Assembly: GCA_023435025.1 (NCBI GenBank)
Contig: JAEYSE010000042.1
Location: forward strand, 1-41,864
Length of the DNA: 41,864 bases
Direction of reading: 5' to 3'
DNA from: Bacillota bacterium
GTDB taxonomy: Bacteria; Bacillota; Clostridia; Christensenellales; CAG-138
The notes beneath the pieces are model-generated. The model did not search any database. It was not told the origin of the DNA and saw nothing but the letters and a program-made list of their open reading frames with translations. The position numbers and the translations under genes are program-made. Each line of letters begins with the position of its first letter. Within the stretch, counting starts at the first letter, position 1. Shown here piece by piece: positions 8,250 to 16,422 of this stretch.

Positions 8250-10028
8250 TTACTTCGCGGCATATGCGGCTGCATTCGCGCCTGCGGTGCGGCCATAAGT
8301 GGTGCTTAGGCTGAGCATCGTGCCGGATGCGGGATATTCCTTATCGAAGAACTGACCGTTTGCACACTCGCCGGCAGCGTAGAAGCCCGGGATCGCAGCG
8401 CCATCCTTAGAAAGCACCTCTGCGCTGGTGTTGATGGTGAGCCCGCCCATGCTTCCGATCGTGGACTTCTTGAACCGAACGGCATAATAAGGGCCTTCTG
8501 CAGAAAGCGGCGCAATCGTCGCCTTGCCGAAATCCTCATCTTTGCCCGCTGCGGCAAGCTCCTGGTAACGGTCAAACGTAGCCTTCAATGTGGCGGAATT
8601 CATACCTGCTGCGGTCGCTAGGTCCTCAATGCTATCCGCCTTGAAGCCCATGCCCTGCGCTACAGCCAACTCGCACAGCTCTGTTGCTGCTGCGCTGTCA
8701 AAAATATAGTAGAAATCCTCGCGGCCAGTCTCCACCATCTTTGTGAAGAAAACAGGATAGTCGGCGGTCTCGCTTGCAAAGCGCACACCCTCATCGGTGA
8801 CGCCCAGCGTACCTGCCCAAATGAGGCCATTTGCATCCCTGGACATGGGTAATGCCGGGTTAACCGCGCGGAAGCCGATCACGCCGCCGCGGAACAGGGT
8901 GGCAGCGCCTGCCTTTTCACCCATGACAATGCCATCGCCTGTATTTGCGACGCTGGACATGCAGGCGGCGGTTGCGGCGTCAGGTGCATAGAGTTCTTTG
9001 AGCTCCTTGCTTGCGTCAAATCCGCCGGTCGCCATGACGACAGATTTCGTGTTGATGGTGTAGCTGACGTATTTGGATTGCGCCTTGACGCCCGTAACGC
9101 CGGAACTGTCTGTGATCAGTTCGGTTGCGGGGGTCTCAAAGTATACCGGGATGCCCAGTTCCTTTACCTTGTTTTTGAGAGGGTTGAAAACGCCGGGGCC
9201 TCCCTGTGTGGCATAGTGGGCGCGCTTGGCCGGGCTTAAGCCGGTGGGCACCACGTCCTCTTTAAACTCCACGCCCTGGTCCATTAGCCACTGTATGGTT
9301 TCGCCGGAATGCTCCGCGCCATAGGTCAGCAGCGCTTCGTCCGCCAGGCCATTGGCGCGCTGCTGGTAATAGGCGACCATGTCGGCAGGGTCGTTGTCAT
9401 AGGAGCTGTTAAGAGGGCTGTTCGTAGCGTATACAATACCGCCCGAGGTTACGGAAGAGCCGCCCATGCGCGCAAGCTTCTCCAGAATGATGACGTTAGC
9501 GCCAGCTTCTTTTGCTTCAATTGCGGCGGAAAGTCCGGCGATGCCCGCGCCGATCACGACGACATCGGCATCAATGGTCTCTTCCTTCTGTTCGTGTACC
9601 GGTACTGTATCAAATTGGCCCTCTATAGCGCCAGCTTTGGTCAGAGCGTCTTTGACAGCGGCTTTTACGGCGTTACTGGTGAATGTAGCGCCCGAAAGCG
9701 CATCTACCGCATAAGACTGTTCTTTTACAATCAGCTCCGGCATAGCGGCAAGAATATCGTCGGCCACGCCCGCGCTTTCAGTGTGGGCAAGGACTTCTAC
9801 CTTTTCAATCGCTCCGCTTGCAACCGTGACTGAAACCTTCAATTCCCCGTTAAAACCAGCGGCAACGCCTTCATAGGCACCGTCTGCCACTGTGGGCGCA
9901 GGGGAAGGGGTTGCTGCCGCTGCGGGGGTTGCAATAGCGGGGGGGTGTACGGGTTCCGCTGCCGGCGCACATGCAGCCATGGAAAAGAGCAACAGGAACG
10001 CCATGGCAAGAGTCAGAAACTTTTTCAT
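8250..10028 (-). CDS. Secreted lipoprotein flavoreductase, FMN-binding plus fumarate-reductase-like FAD domain
   Basis: This 592-residue protein starts with a lipoprotein signal (lysines, hydrophobic core, SMAAC with Cys20), then an Ala/Pro-rich linker (21-47). An FMN-binding domain (about 48-130) carries DALSGATFTS; the Thr of SGAT is the expected site of covalent FMN attachment by ApbE. The FAD domain (about 150-592) begins VVVIGAGIAGLSAA and ends with the AAGECANGQFF and SGTMLSL segments of the FrdA/UrdA family. By analogy with extracytoplasmic fumarate, urocanate or acrylate-type reductases it should use a small organic electron acceptor outside the membrane, fed by quinol or flavin electron transfer. 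No ApbE or electron-supplying partner is in the window. The start at 10028 follows AGGAGGCAAACA. A TetR gene upstream probably represses it. Confidence 0.88.
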   Translation of the reverse strand: MKKFLTLAMAFLLLFSMAACAPAAEPVHPPAIATPAAAATPSPAPTVADGAYEGVAAGFNGELKVSVTVASGAIEKVEVLAHTESAGVADDILAAMPELIVKEQSYAVDALSGATFTSNAVKAAVKDALTKAGAIEGQFDTVPVHEQKEETIDADVVVIGAGIAGLSAAIEAKEAGANVIILEKLARMGGSSVTSGGIVYATNSPLNSSYDNDPADMVAYYQQRANGLADEALLTYGAEHSGETIQWLMDQGVEFKEDVVPTGLSPAKRAHYATQGGPGVFNPLKNKVKELGIPVYFETPATELITDSSGVTGVKAQSKYVSYTINTKSVVMATGGFDASKELKELYAPDAATAACMSSVANTGDGIVMGEKAGAATLFRGGVIGFRAVNPALPMSRDANGLIWAGTLGVTDEGVRFASETADYPVFFTKMVETGREDFYYIFDSAAATELCELAVAQGMGFKADSIEDLATAAGMNSATLKATFDRYQELAAAGKDEDFGKATIAPLSAEGPYYAVRFKKSTIGSMGGLTINTSAEVLSKDGAAIPGFYAAGECANGQFFDKEYPASGTMLSLSTTYGRTAGANAAAYAAK

Positions 10029-10071
10029 TGTTTGCCTCCTATGAGATATTGTTGTTAAATTAACAGCATTC

Positions 10072-10100
10072 ATTATACGTACACGTATGTATAATTACAA
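10072..10100 (-). promoter_or_regulatory. Flavoreductase promoter with palindromic operator in the spacer
   Basis: On the minus strand TTGTAA (10095-10100) and TATAAT (10072-10077) are 17 bases apart. Bases 10073-10094 form an imperfect 22-bp inverted repeat, with TTATAC/GTATAA ends and nine of eleven base pairs symmetric, that fills the spacer and runs into the -10 box. This is the usual place for a TetR-family operator. Confidence 0.75.
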
Positions 10101-10111
10101 GACGGCAAATG

Positions 10112-10138
10112 AAAAGCCGCCGAAATTTTTTCGGCGGC
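10112..10138 (-). terminator. Intrinsic terminator of the tetR-type gene
   Basis: An 8-bp stem (GCCGCCGA/TCGGCGGC) lies 18 bases past the TetR stop and is followed on the minus strand by CTTTTCATTT. It separates the regulator transcript from the flavoreductase promoter. Confidence 0.8.
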
Positions 10139-10155
10139 AGAATGATGCATATCAA

Positions 10156-10743
10156 TTATGGACAATATTTCTGACGGATAATTTGAATAAAGTACTCCGT
10201 GCTATTCCCGATTACGCGGTTGGAAAGCGGGAAGCCGGTATCCGTTCCATTGGCTCGTACCATGCCCCAAATATAGATATACAAAAAAGTAAGCAGTTCG
10301 GGGATATCACAGTCTTCCCGAAGTTCTCCGCGCGCCTTGGCGGCAGTCAACGCTGCTGTCTTGCGCTCGTGCAGCCATGCATAATATTCATGAAAAATCG
10401 AGGTCTCGGGCGCTCCGTCCTTGCCGCTGCAATAGAAAGGCTCCAGGCGCCTGTTAGAAAGGCAGAAGGTAAGGTCATCACGTAAAAGTGTGAGCACATA
10501 TTTCGTTTCGTCAAGAATTGTTTCATATATTGCCTGTTCCTGCGCAACCAGCGTTTCCACACAGGCGATATAGAGCGCTTCTTTGCTTTTGAAATGGTAG
10601 TAGAGCGGCCCGCGGGAAACGCCTGCAATTGTTGCAATCTCTTCGAGGTTCACCGCAGCAAATCCATGGCGCGCAAACTCCGCAGTCGCCGTTTCCAGAA
10701 TGCGGCGTTTGACCAGTGCAGTGTTTTCCTTTGTTTGCCGCAT
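10156..10743 (-). CDS. TetR/AcrR family transcriptional regulator
   Basis: The 195-residue protein has the N-terminal TetR helix-turn-helix: RRILETATAEFARHGF, then IATIAGVSRGPLYYHFKSKEALY around residues 14-62, with the typical YYHF recognition-helix end. The remainder is an all-helical ligand and dimer domain with no recognisable ligand. The ATG follows AAGGGGGAATGCTGC. It sits upstream of, and on the same strand as, the FAD/FMN lipoprotein gene, with a terminator between. Palindromes in both its own promoter and the flavoreductase promoter suggest it represses both, with the inducer perhaps the reductase's substrate (inference). Confidence 0.9.
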   Translation of the reverse strand: MRQTKENTALVKRRILETATAEFARHGFAAVNLEEIATIAGVSRGPLYYHFKSKEALYIACVETLVAQEQAIYETILDETKYVLTLLRDDLTFCLSNRRLEPFYCSGKDGAPETSIFHEYYAWLHERKTAALTAAKARGELREDCDIPELLTFLYIYIWGMVRANGTDTGFPLSNRVIGNSTEYFIQIIRQKYCP

Positions 10744-10771
10744 GCAGCATTCCCCCTTAACAGCATGTGCT

Positions 10772-10809
10772 TCTATATTTTAGTATAGATAATTACAAAA
10801 ACCTGTCAA
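10772..10809 (-). promoter_or_regulatory. Promoter of the TetR-type gene with candidate operator
   Basis: On the minus strand TTGACA (10804-10809) and TATACT (10782-10787) are 16 bases apart. The inverted repeat TCTATA/TATAGA at 10772-10789 overlaps the -10 box and could serve autoregulation; it is not identical to the palindrome at 10073-10094. Confidence 0.65.
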
Positions 10810-10886
10810 GGTTAGTGAAATATAATGAAGCCGGATAGAGGCCTATCTGCTTAGACTTGTTTTGGGCTCTCTCTTATAAGATGCCT

Positions 10887-10914
10887 ATCCACAACACTGG
10901 TTTGGATGTATAAT
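10887..10914 (+). promoter_or_regulatory. Possible promoter region of the aldolase gene
   Basis: A TATAAT box (10909-10914) lies 41 bases before the aldolase ATG but lacks a good -35 box. An ATCCA/TGGAT inverted repeat (10887-10907) lies just upstream of it, which might indicate an activator-dependent promoter. Confidence 0.35.
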
Positions 10915-10954
10915 AGCCATAAGCGATTTTTATTTCTTTTGAAAGGAACGTAAC

Positions 10955-11791
10955 ATGGCTCTTTACAAGACCAGTGAGATCCTCAAGGACGCGCAGGCCA
11001 AAAAATACGGCGTCGGTTTCTTTGATGTAGTCGATCTTCATATGATCCGCGCTTATATCACGGCGGCAGAAGAGGTCAATTCCCCCGTGATTTTCGGGCC
11101 TGCGGAAAGCCTGCTGACATACAGCACATTTGAATGGCTCGCCCCATTGATGCTGCAGGCCGCGCGCATGGCGAAAGTACCCGTTGCCATACACATGGAC
11201 CATACCTACCGCTATGACGTCATGCTGCAGGCCATGCGCCATGGGTTGTGCTCCGTCATGTTCGACGGCTCCAGCCTGCCGTATGAGGAGAACGTGGAAA
11301 AAAGCGCAGAATTTGCACGCATTGCCCACGCCATGGATGTGGAGCTCGAGTCTGAACTCGGGCATGTGAGCGGCCTCGAAGGCGAAACGGGCACGGAAGA
11401 AGAGAACGTCTATACCGACCCGGAAGCGGCGCAGGACTTCATAGAGCGCACAAAAACGGACTTCCTTGCCGTTTCCATAGGCACCATACACGGCGTTTAT
11501 AAAAAGAAGCCGAAACTGAACCTGCCGTTGCTGCATGATCTTAGTGGCCGGCTTTCACAGCCGTTGGTGCTGCATGGCGGTTCCGGGCTGAGCGATGATG
11601 ATTTCCGGAACGTGATTTCGGGCGGCATCTCAAAAATTAATATCTATACAGATGTCATACTCGCTGCCAATAAGGCAATTGCGGACAACGTATCGCTTCG
11701 TTACGAAGACGTCGTACAAAAGGCGGAGCAGGCCATGGCGGAAGCTGCCAAAGTCAAGATGCTGCTTTTTGGCAGCGCGGGAAGAGCGTAA
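10955..11791 (+). CDS. Class II fructose-bisphosphate/tagatose-bisphosphate aldolase family protein
   Basis: The 278-residue protein is a zinc-dependent class II aldolase (FbaA/GatY/KbaY family), which reversibly splits a ketose bisphosphate into dihydroxyacetone phosphate and an aldehyde. Expected ligands are visible: AIHMDHT with Asp82 and His83, SELGHVSG, GTIHGVY with His179 and VLHGGSG with His207, followed by the phosphate-binding ISKINIYTD segment. The EVNSPVIF start and length fit the short GatY-like branch. The ATG follows AAAGGAACGTAAC. No other sugar gene is co-transcribed, so whether it works in glycolysis or on a tagatose-type or deoxy-sugar phosphate is open. Confidence 0.88.
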   Translation: MALYKTSEILKDAQAKKYGVGFFDVVDLHMIRAYITAAEEVNSPVIFGPAESLLTYSTFEWLAPLMLQAARMAKVPVAIHMDHTYRYDVMLQAMRHGLCSVMFDGSSLPYEENVEKSAEFARIAHAMDVELESELGHVSGLEGETGTEEENVYTDPEAAQDFIERTKTDFLAVSIGTIHGVYKKKPKLNLPLLHDLSGRLSQPLVLHGGSGLSDDDFRNVISGGISKINIYTDVILAANKAIADNVSLRYEDVVQKAEQAMAEAAKVKMLLFGSAGRA

Positions 11792-11873
11792 TTTTTTCTT
11801 GAAACATGACAAAGGTGTGGTGCCAGTGCGTTAAGGCGCTGTACCAACCCAACGACAGGTTGTTTGATAGGCT

Positions 11874-11905
11874 GAGGCAGCGATCGCATATGCGATCGCT
11901 GCCTC
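11874..11905. terminator. 32-bp perfect palindrome between convergent genes
   Basis: Bases 11874-11889 and 11890-11905 are exact reverse complements, giving a long hairpin that contains GCGATCGC twice. It lies 82 bases past the aldolase stop and four bases before the stop of the convergent BtrH-like gene. The T-run on the plus side (TTAATTAACTTCTT) is weak, so use as a terminator is likely but not certain. Two smaller hairpins precede it near 11819-11866. Confidence 0.6.
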
Positions 11906-11909
11906 TTAA

Positions 11910-12980
11910 TTAACTTCTTGTTCCATTCAGTATAGAAAGAAACGCCTTTTCCTCGATATCTGCAATCTCACAGATCAAATTGGGAATATCGTTCAGATTG
12001 CCGCAGTTGCCCAACAGGTAATCGGAAATCCTGTCCGTCATATGCGAAAGTAAATCACCGCTCTTTTCAAACTCCCGCGCAGACTGCTTCCAGGCGTCAA
12101 TCGTATACCTTGCGGATAATTCATCTAAGACATGGACTAGTTTCTCTCTTGCAGCCTTATGAGGGATGTCACTCCTTTCCTCTGGTCTTAGCAGTGCATC
12201 TGGAAGCACCGGAACTGTCCCGGTGAACATTACAATATTCATGAGCGCGTCTTGGTACTCTTCAGCTGATAATTCTTGTTCCCACATGTTAAACTCTTTG
12301 GCAAGCTTTCGCATTCCTTTTATACCAAGAAAGCTTACAGGCGGCTCCAGAATATTGCGCGCCTTTTCGGACAATGCCTTGAAAGCAATTTCTTTTACAT
12401 CGGGGAGCTTTTCTGCAAATTGAATGGTGCACATCGTGTTTTTGTCAGAAAGAGCCGTTTTCTGAACATTCAGGGCTTCTTCAAGACTGGCGTAACTTAC
12501 TTCCTGGATATCCTCAACACCACAGTCGTGAATATAAATGCATTGCCGTTCGTCACTGTAGCCAACCATCAAGATATAGTGTATTGGGATATGGACTCTC
12601 TGATAGAATTTCGGGTAATAATTCAAATAATACATATCAAGGCATCCAAGAACAACCGGATTGCCAGCATCGATGCTTTGTTTCGCACGCTTTAGCATAG
12701 TCAGGAAGCTTGTTCCCTCCGTATACTGATACGCAAAGCCTACAATTGGCGAGAGCATTTCATACATTTTTTTCGTTCTTCCGTCATTCCAAACAGCCTG
12801 CCGCTTAAGTGCGGCTTTAGCGTTTTTCAGATAGACAAAATTCCCTATTCCAGCCAGTGTAAAGAAGAAAAAATCCGGTAAATGCTCTTTGGTTTTTGTC
12901 ATATACAAATCTTCTATACCATTCCACATACATTCATAGTCTTCCATGTGGTGATTGATATGAATGAGTTTCTCGGACAT
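11910..12980 (-). CDS. BtrH N-terminal-like (cysteine acyltransferase/peptidase C39-like fold) protein
   Basis: This 356-residue protein resembles the BtrH N-terminal/DUF4872 family, named after a butirosin acyltransferase. The early YECMWNGIEDLY segment offers Cys17, IPIHYILMVGY offers His134, and IYIHDCG offers Asp152, a spacing that fits a papain/C39-like Cys-His-Asp triad (inference). Residues 160-356 are helical with no recognised domain. No carrier protein or antibiotic pathway lies nearby, so the substrate is unknown. The ATG follows CAGGGGGCATTTT. Its promoter (13019-13049) has the 19-bp spacer of MerR-activated promoters and the MerR gene is immediately upstream, so expression is probably induced by a small hydrophobic or cationic ligand. 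Confidence 0.65.
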   Translation of the reverse strand: MSEKLIHINHHMEDYECMWNGIEDLYMTKTKEHLPDFFFFTLAGIGNFVYLKNAKAALKRQAVWNDGRTKKMYEMLSPIVGFAYQYTEGTSFLTMLKRAKQSIDAGNPVVLGCLDMYYLNYYPKFYQRVHIPIHYILMVGYSDERQCIYIHDCGVEDIQEVSYASLEEALNVQKTALSDKNTMCTIQFAEKLPDVKEIAFKALSEKARNILEPPVSFLGIKGMRKLAKEFNMWEQELSAEEYQDALMNIVMFTGTVPVLPDALLRPEERSDIPHKAAREKLVHVLDELSARYTIDAWKQSAREFEKSGDLLSHMTDRISDYLLGNCGNLNDIPNLICEIADIEEKAFLSILNGTRS

Positions 12981-13018
12981 AAAATGCCCCCTGTCTTTTA
13001 AGATTGCTCAACAGGAGG

Positions 13019-13049
13019 AGTATAAACCCTTGCATCGTACGAGAGTCAA
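13019..13049 (-). promoter_or_regulatory. MerR-type promoter with 19-bp spacer
   Basis: On the minus strand TTGACT (13044-13049) and TATACT (13019-13024) are separated by 19 bases instead of 17, as in promoters that MerR-family activators untwist. The spacer holds an imperfect inverted repeat (ACTCTCG ... GCAAGGGT), much like BmrR-type operators. Confidence 0.8.
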
Positions 13050-13053
13050 CCGC

Positions 13054-13866
13054 CTATTTTTTTATTGGAAAGCATATTTCGGTAATATAATTTTCGGGGT
13101 TTGTCTCATTTTCCGGTGAAATATAATAGGCTTGAAATGGTTTGCCGCAAATTTTATAACTGTTTTCCTCAATCCAATGGTAAATATATCTGCTAATGTC
13201 GCTAATACTGCTGTAAATCCCTTGATATGCAACGGCTGCAACTTCAGTTTCGGGTATTTCAAAAAATCTTAATCCGTCAATGTCCGGCAACAGTTTATCA
13301 ACAACCCTCATAACCTCCGTGTCGATACTCCTATTCTCAAAATCAATGCTATGGGTGATTGCAAAACAATACGGAACATTAGCCGGTCTTGCTCCATGCT
13401 TCTCACAGCCTGTATCAAGACGTTGCCATAGCAACCCTTCCTCGGAGAATTCCCCAATCTTAGCGCGAACACTTGCAACTTTTCTTATCGGAAACTTTTT
13501 AACATGTACGGATAAGGTATATTCATTACGGGAATTCAGTTCTTGAAGGGCTTGTTGAATTTGTATAATCTGGCGTTGCGTTTCTGCAAGACTTCTTTCT
13601 TTTTCCTTAATCTTATTATGCAGGTGACTTTGTATTGTAGTATCCAATATGTCGTCTGGCAGCATACAGGATATCTCCTTGAGCCCAAAGCCTAAGCTCT
13701 TTAGAACCTGTATGCGGTTGGCTTTCATGATTTGATTTTCGCCATAGTAACGGTACCCGGTTAACCTGTCCACCCGTTCCGGTTTGAGCAACCCGGTTTT
13801 GTCATAGTTGCGGAGCATATGAATGCTAATTCCGGTTAATATGGAGAAGTCACCGATCTTTATCAT
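13054..13866 (-). CDS. MerR-family activator with GyrI-like effector-binding domain
   Basis: The 270-residue protein begins MIKIGDFSILTG and has the winged helix of MerR proteins through LTGYRYYGENQI (residues 1-45). A coiled-coil dimer helix (about 75-115) follows, then a C-terminal GyrI-like/AraC effector-binding domain (about 118-270), as in BmrR. The start at 13866 is fixed by TTGGAGGATAAC; the open frame continues 55 codons further upstream, but that part has no motif. The 19-bp-spacer promoter at 13019-13049, directly after its stop on the same strand, is the obvious target, controlling the BtrH-like gene. Confidence 0.88.
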   Translation of the reverse strand: MIKIGDFSILTGISIHMLRNYDKTGLLKPERVDRLTGYRYYGENQIMKANRIQVLKSLGFGLKEISCMLPDDILDTTIQSHLHNKIKEKERSLAETQRQIIQIQQALQELNSRNEYTLSVHVKKFPIRKVASVRAKIGEFSEEGLLWQRLDTGCEKHGARPANVPYCFAITHSIDFENRSIDTEVMRVVDKLLPDIDGLRFFEIPETEVAAVAYQGIYSSISDISRYIYHWIEENSYKICGKPFQAYYISPENETNPENYITEICFPIKK

Positions 13867-13949
13867 GTTATCCTCCAAGAACAACGATGATGACGTCTGA
13901 GCATGAACGAAGTTTTTATGCTGTACGTCCATTGCTGCGGTCGTCTTTT

Positions 13950-14987
13950 CTAAAGAACTCCCGATTCTAAAATAGCAAATGTCCCTCTCTCGCAATCGAT
14001 CTCGGCGCAAGCCCCGTAGGGCAGCACGCACATGGGTTCGTTGTGCCCGAAGCTCATGTTATAGAAGACGGGCAGGCGCGAGAGACCGAATTCCGCAAGC
14101 GCTTTTTTAATCATGGCCGGATACTCCGCAAAATAGCGCCCTTGATAGGGCTTGGAAAAGAGCAGTCCGTTGATTGTTTGCAGCATACCCATCGCACCGT
14201 AACTGCGCAATGCGTAGAGCACATATTCCGGCGTAGGCATGTCCTCGGAAGTTTCCAGGAACAGTAGCGCGCCGGAGAACGCCTCCATCTGCGGCCAAAG
14301 CACGGTACCTTTCACCATTTCCAGCACTTCCAGGCACCCGCCAATCAAATGGCCCTGAACAGCGCCCTCACCCTGAAGGACCTGATAGCCCTCATTCTTC
14401 AAGAGCTTCTTTTCAATATGTGCATTTTCAATGAGCCACTCGATGCGCTCGCCGGTCCAGCCTTCGGAGGCGGGGATATTGCCGATCGGGTCGGGCTCAA
14501 ACAAAACTTTTTTTACATGCTCCGCGGTGTAGGGGAATATACGGATGTTTTCCGCGAACTCCCCAAGTATGGAAGGACCATAGAAACTTGAGATGCCAGC
14601 TTTCAGGCACACCAAGTGCGTGATAGTCGTATCCGAATACCCCATGAACGCCTTAGGATTGTTGCGAATCACGTCAAAATCCAGGTACGGCAGCATCCGG
14701 ATGCTTTCGTCCCCGCCGATGCAGGAGAATATTCCTTTGATGCTTGGGTCCGCAAACGCGCACATCAGATCCTTTGCGCGCTCTTCCGGGTGGTGGTAGA
14801 CGTAGTCCGAGCCTTTGAGCGTATGCGGCAGTTCCACTACGTTGAGCCCGAACTGCTCTTTTAACCTCCGCTTCCCGGTTTCATAGCGCCACAAAATCTC
14901 CGGGTCCCCTGCGCCGCCCCAGGATAGGCTGACGGTGGCAACCGTATCGCCCGCCTTGAGCCGAGAGGGTTTTCTAAGCTGCAGCAT
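13950..14987 (-). CDS. S66 peptidase, LD-carboxypeptidase/MccF-like
   Basis: The 345-residue protein belongs to the S66 serine peptidases, which include muramoyl-tetrapeptide LD-carboxypeptidase and the microcin C immunity protein MccF. The nucleophile motif GYSDTT (Ser118) follows the family's IGGDESIRMLPYLDF segment, and FGHNEPMCVLPYG near the C-terminus carries the expected His. Overall it is closer to the MccF branch than to classic LdcA. It should act in the cytosol on peptidoglycan-derived peptides or on peptidyl-nucleotide-like compounds. The ATG follows AAAGGAGGCG. It lies 83 bases upstream of the MerR start on the same strand. Confidence 0.85.
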   Translation of the reverse strand: MLQLRKPSRLKAGDTVATVSLSWGGAGDPEILWRYETGKRRLKEQFGLNVVELPHTLKGSDYVYHHPEERAKDLMCAFADPSIKGIFSCIGGDESIRMLPYLDFDVIRNNPKAFMGYSDTTITHLVCLKAGISSFYGPSILGEFAENIRIFPYTAEHVKKVLFEPDPIGNIPASEGWTGERIEWLIENAHIEKKLLKNEGYQVLQGEGAVQGHLIGGCLEVLEMVKGTVLWPQMEAFSGALLFLETSEDMPTPEYVLYALRSYGAMGMLQTINGLLFSKPYQGRYFAEYPAMIKKALAEFGLSRLPVFYNMSFGHNEPMCVLPYGACAEIDCERGTFAILESGVL

Positions 14988-15167
14988 GGATACGCCTCCT
15001 TTATCCGGTTTATAAGTGGAATTAATGTTGGTAAAATTTCAAACAGTGTATCATATCCGGCGCTGTGTGAAAAGGGAGAATGTGCTTCCGGCGTGGGGCG
15101 TGGCGGACAGACGCGATCGGTGATAGAATGGATCAAGAACTTGTCCATATGGGAAAGGGGTAAAGCC

Positions 15168-16172
15168 ATGTTAAACCTGGGTGTGATCGGAACGGGCTGG
15201 ATTACGGATTCGTTTTTAGAGGGCGCGCTTGCAACGGGATTGTATCGCGTATATGCCGTGTATTCCCGCACACTAGAGGCCGCGAAGGCGTTCGGCAAGA
15301 AATACGACGTAAGCGAATACGCCACAGACCTTGACGCATTTTTTGGTCTTGCCGATCTTGATGTCGTCTACATCGCCTCCCCGAACGCCTATCATTATGA
15401 GCAGGCCAAGAAGGCCGTGCTTAACAAAAAGCATGTCATTGTGGAAAAATCCGCATTCTCCAACAGCAGGGAAACGGAGCATATTCTTTTCCTTGCCCGG
15501 GAAAACGGCGTGTTTGTGTTTGAGGCGGCGCGGCATATCCATGAGCGCAATTTTCCTGTGCTCAAAGAGCAGTTGAAAAACATAGGCGAAATCCGCGGCG
15601 CGAACCTTACCTATATGAAATACTCCCCCCGCTACGACCTTGTGTTAAAAGGGGAGCACGTTAACATCTTCTCGCTGGAGTGTTCGGCGGGCGCGCTGTA
15701 TGACCTTGGCGTATATCCCGTCTATACCGCCGTGGCGCTGTTCGGGAAGCCAAACGGCTGCCACTATTTCTGCACCAAGGTAAAGACGGGTGTCGACGGC
15801 ATAGGCGTGATCGTGTTCCGGTATAGCGGTTTTGACGTCGTCATGCAGACGGGGAAAATTGCAGACTCGTTCCTGCCCAGCGAAATCTACGGCAGCAAAG
15901 GTACGATACTGCTGGCGTCCATGAACGATATTTCCTCCATCCGCGTGTTCGACCGCGCAACAAAAACCACAGTGGAGGTGGCGGAAGAAAAGGAGAGCAA
16001 CTGGATGATCGGCGAGGCGAATGCGTTCGCGGACATCATGTTACATAAAGACTCCCCCGAACATCGCAGACGCTATGAGGAACTGGCCGGTATCATGCGT
16101 GACGTCCACGCCGTGATGACGGAATTGCGCCGCCAGGCGGAAGTCGTGTTCCCGGCGGATAAAAGAGAATAA
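15168..16172 (+). CDS. Gfo/Idh/MocA family NAD(P)-dependent oxidoreductase
   Basis: The 334-residue protein has an N-terminal Rossmann domain (LGVIGTGWITDSF, residues 3-15), the family segment DVVYIASPNAYHYEQA and VEKSAFSN (the EKP-like motif, with Ser for Pro), then an alpha/beta substrate domain including GALYDLGVYPVY. It should oxidise or reduce a sugar or cyclitol hydroxyl with NAD(P). The start at 15168 follows GGGAAAGGGGTAAAGCC; the frame is open for 25 more codons upstream without a motif. It is divergent from the S66 peptidase gene. The substrate is unknown. Confidence 0.85.
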   Translation: MLNLGVIGTGWITDSFLEGALATGLYRVYAVYSRTLEAAKAFGKKYDVSEYATDLDAFFGLADLDVVYIASPNAYHYEQAKKAVLNKKHVIVEKSAFSNSRETEHILFLARENGVFVFEAARHIHERNFPVLKEQLKNIGEIRGANLTYMKYSPRYDLVLKGEHVNIFSLECSAGALYDLGVYPVYTAVALFGKPNGCHYFCTKVKTGVDGIGVIVFRYSGFDVVMQTGKIADSFLPSEIYGSKGTILLASMNDISSIRVFDRATKTTVEVAEEKESNWMIGEANAFADIMLHKDSPEHRRRYEELAGIMRDVHAVMTELRRQAEVVFPADKRE

Positions 16173-16198
16173 AGGTATCGGCGCTTTCAGCGCCGCGT

Positions 16199-16242
16199 CC
16201 TCGGCGGGAGACACCTCGCACACTAGGCCTGCGGGCCGTCGC
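16199..16242 (+). repeat. Dispersed repeat, copy D (internal module only)
   Basis: These 44 bases match the reverse complement of bases inside 27940-27990 at 39 of 44 positions, including an uninterrupted 22-base block beginning CACTAGGCCTGCGGG. Only the internal module of the repeat family is present here, 26 bases past the oxidoreductase stop. Confidence 0.65.
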
Positions 16243-16305
16243 GATGTTTTTTATATTGTGCGGAAACTACGTTTCCCCACCCCCTTCCTTATGCCGCCCG
16301 TAGAG

Positions 16306-16333
16306 CCGCTCAACAGCGGTTTTTCTTTTTTTT
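16306..16333 (+). terminator. Intrinsic terminator ahead of the sigma factor gene
   Basis: CCGCT/AGCGG with a CAAC loop is followed by TTTTTCTTTTTTTT. It should end the oxidoreductase transcript and therefore argues against the sigma factor starting upstream of it. Confidence 0.75.
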
Positions 16334-16422
16334 CCAAACCTTGCAGCAAAACAGCAACCGTCAGCGTTCTATATACAGCCGGGCAGCGGGGGGGCAACGA
16401 GCCCGGCGCATCGGGGGTAATT

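Noticed and set aside
11881..11900. GCGATCGC octamers as cyanobacterial HIP1 elements
   Set aside because: Only two copies, both inside one hairpin; the gene content is clostridial and not cyanobacterial.
13867..14031. 55-codon N-terminal extension of the MerR protein
   Set aside because: The MerR fold begins exactly at the ATG at 13866 with TTGGAGG before it; the extension overlaps the end of the S66 peptidase gene.
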